From the NCBI GenBank assembly GCA_047629095.1, contig JBLHWM010000264.1, positions 1 through 5,270 of the forward strand: a stretch of DNA of 5,270 bases, given 5' to 3'. The notes under the pieces are model-generated. The model did no database searches. It worked only from the letters and a program-made list of their open reading frames with translations, and was not told the DNA's origin. Below are positions 4,428-5,270 of this stretch, in pieces (position 1 is the stretch's first letter; each line of letters begins with the position of its first letter). This DNA comes from CALBMX01 sp047629095 (lineage in GTDB: Bacteria; Planctomycetota; UBA1135; GCA-002686595). Both the position numbers and the translations under genes were made by a program.

Positions 4428-5270
4428 ATGAACCTACCTCCCCCACCGAGCCGCTCTTCGACCCGGCACCATGTGCGCGTCATGGGCGCCACCCTGCACG
4501 CCTCGGGCGCGACCCTGGTGACTGTCGAGGCGCGCTTCGACCCGGCGGGCCAGGCGGACAAGGGCAGCACGGAGATTGTGCTCTCGGGCCTGCCCGACCC
4601 CGTCATCCGCGAGAGCCGCGGCCGCATGCTCGCCGCCCTCAAGGAGAGTCAGCTGGGATTGCCCCCGGGCAAGCTGCTGCTGCACCTGGGACCAGCGGGC
4701 CTGAAAAAGTCCGGCGAGCTGCTGGACCTGCCCCTCGCCCTCGCCACGGCCTCTGCCGCGGGGCACATTCCGAAGGACGCCCTGATCGGCATCGTGTTCC
4801 TGGGGGAGCTCCATCTCGATGGGCGGCTGCGGGCGGTCCCCGGCGGTCTGGCCACGGCGGACGTTGCCCTCGCCGCGGGCATCAGGACCTTGATTGCACC
4901 CCCGGAGACGGCGCGGGAGGCCGCAGCACTACCGGGGATTCGAGCCTTCGAAGCCTCGAGCCTGGGTGAGGTCGTGGCGATCCTATCCGGTGCGCCGGTG
5001 ACGCCACTGCCCGCTCCCCGGGACGGGCTTGAAACCAAGGTCCGGGCCACGCCGCGCTTGGATGCCATCCGCGGTCAGGCGGCGGGCAAGCGGGCCCTTG
5101 AAGTGGCCGCGGCGGGAGGCCACGGGGTGCTCTTCTTTGGGCCGCCGGGCGCGGGCAAGAGCCTTCTGGCCAGGGCTCTTTCGGAGCTGATGCCGCCACC
5201 AACCACGGCGGAGCGCGTCGACATGACCCGGGTGCTCTCGGCTGCGGGTCGCTGGCCGGGCGGGCTGGCC
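4428..5270 (+). CDS. YifB/ComM-family Mg-chelatase-like AAA+ ATPase, N-terminal part (cut by window edge)
   Basis: The frame is open from the ATG at 4428 to the last base, 281 residues of a protein usually near 500. An N-terminal Lon-protease-like (ChlI) domain covers about 19-190, with TEIVLSGLPDPVIRESRGRM (48-67) and FLGELHLDGRLRAVPG (124-139). The ATPase domain starts at IRGQAAGKRALEVAAAGGHG (214-233) and has Walker A GPPGAGKS (238-245). PPPTTAERVDMTRVLSAAG (256-274) corresponds to the usual TTxExxEVTRIYSVAG block. Family member ComM is a hexameric helicase that promotes branch migration during natural transformation, and YifB homologues are widespread with less clear roles. The N-terminal domain is divergent: HLGPAGLKKSGELLDLPLAL (86-105) replaces the common NLAPADLRKEG version. 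The true start may be GTG 4473 or ATG 4482 (residue 19), where family similarity begins; the first 14 codons use more A/T third bases than the rest. The Walker B motif, the arginine finger and the C-terminal domain lie outside the window. Confidence 0.9.
   Translation, partial: MNLPPPPSRSSTRHHVRVMGATLHASGATLVTVEARFDPAGQADKGSTEIVLSGLPDPVIRESRGRMLAALKESQLGLPPGKLLLHLGPAGLKKSGELLDLPLALATASAAGHIPKDALIGIVFLGELHLDGRLRAVPGGLATADVALAAGIRTLIAPPETAREAAALPGIRAFEASSLGEVVAILSGAPVTPLPAPRDGLETKVRATPRLDAIRGQAAGKRALEVAAAGGHGVLFFGPPGAGKSLLARALSELMPPPTTAERVDMTRVLSAAGRWPGGLA

Noticed and set aside
4352..4969. Plus-strand open frame of 205 residues overlapping the ComM-like gene
   Set aside because: It is a different frame from the one with Lon-like and Walker A motifs; its composition is Arg/Gly/Pro-rich without a domain.

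Overview
This is a GC-rich (about two-thirds by eye) chromosomal fragment of six protein genes, the outer two cut by the window edges. No RNA gene, mobile element or CRISPR array is visible. The organism is probably a Gram-negative bacterium, since it has a lipoprotein peptidoglycan amidase and CoA-linked aromatic or fatty acid enzymes. None of the three upstream-most gene starts has a convincing Shine-Dalgarno sequence. Together with the divergent Mg-chelatase-like ATPase and the ArsS/CMD pair, this would suit a Planctomycetota-like or similar deep-branching high-GC lineage. That placement is inference, and Myxococcota or others are not excluded.

Layout. (1) 1-679, minus: N-terminal 226 residues of an aldehyde dehydrogenase of the PaaZ/BoxD type, which oxidises CoA-bound semialdehydes after epoxidation and ring opening of phenylacetyl-CoA or benzoyl-CoA. 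(2) 680-840: divergent intergenic region with three CCGATT direct repeats spaced 22 and 11 bp. (3) 841-1695, plus: a short-chain dehydrogenase closely resembling 2,4-dienoyl-CoA reductase. (4) 1696-1709: the gap between convergent genes, mostly a 12-bp perfect GC palindrome. (5) 4236-1710, minus: a compact three-gene operon. In transcription order it holds a small CPYC carboxymuconolactone-decarboxylase/AhpD-like protein, the radical SAM enzyme ArsS, and a predicted lipoprotein N-acetylmuramoyl-L-alanine amidase. The first junction has 2 bp between stop and start, and the second is a 1-nt stop/start overlap (TGATG). (6) 4237-4427: a second divergent intergenic region. (7) 4428-5270, plus: N-terminal 281 residues of a YifB/ComM-family Mg-chelatase-like AAA+ ATPase, including the Walker A motif.

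How they fit together. The left pair (CoA-semialdehyde dehydrogenase and dienoyl-CoA reductase-like SDR) suggests catabolism of aromatic or unsaturated acyl-CoA compounds from a shared control region. The central operon is the arsenosugar-associated pair: ArsS makes a deoxyadenosyl-arsenic compound from dimethylated arsenic, and the CPYC protein is its usual redox partner of uncertain role. The methyltransferase ArsM, which should supply the substrate, is not in the window. The amidase appears translationally coupled to ArsS, which is the least expected arrangement here. The ComM-like gene on the right is transcribed away and is probably unrelated.
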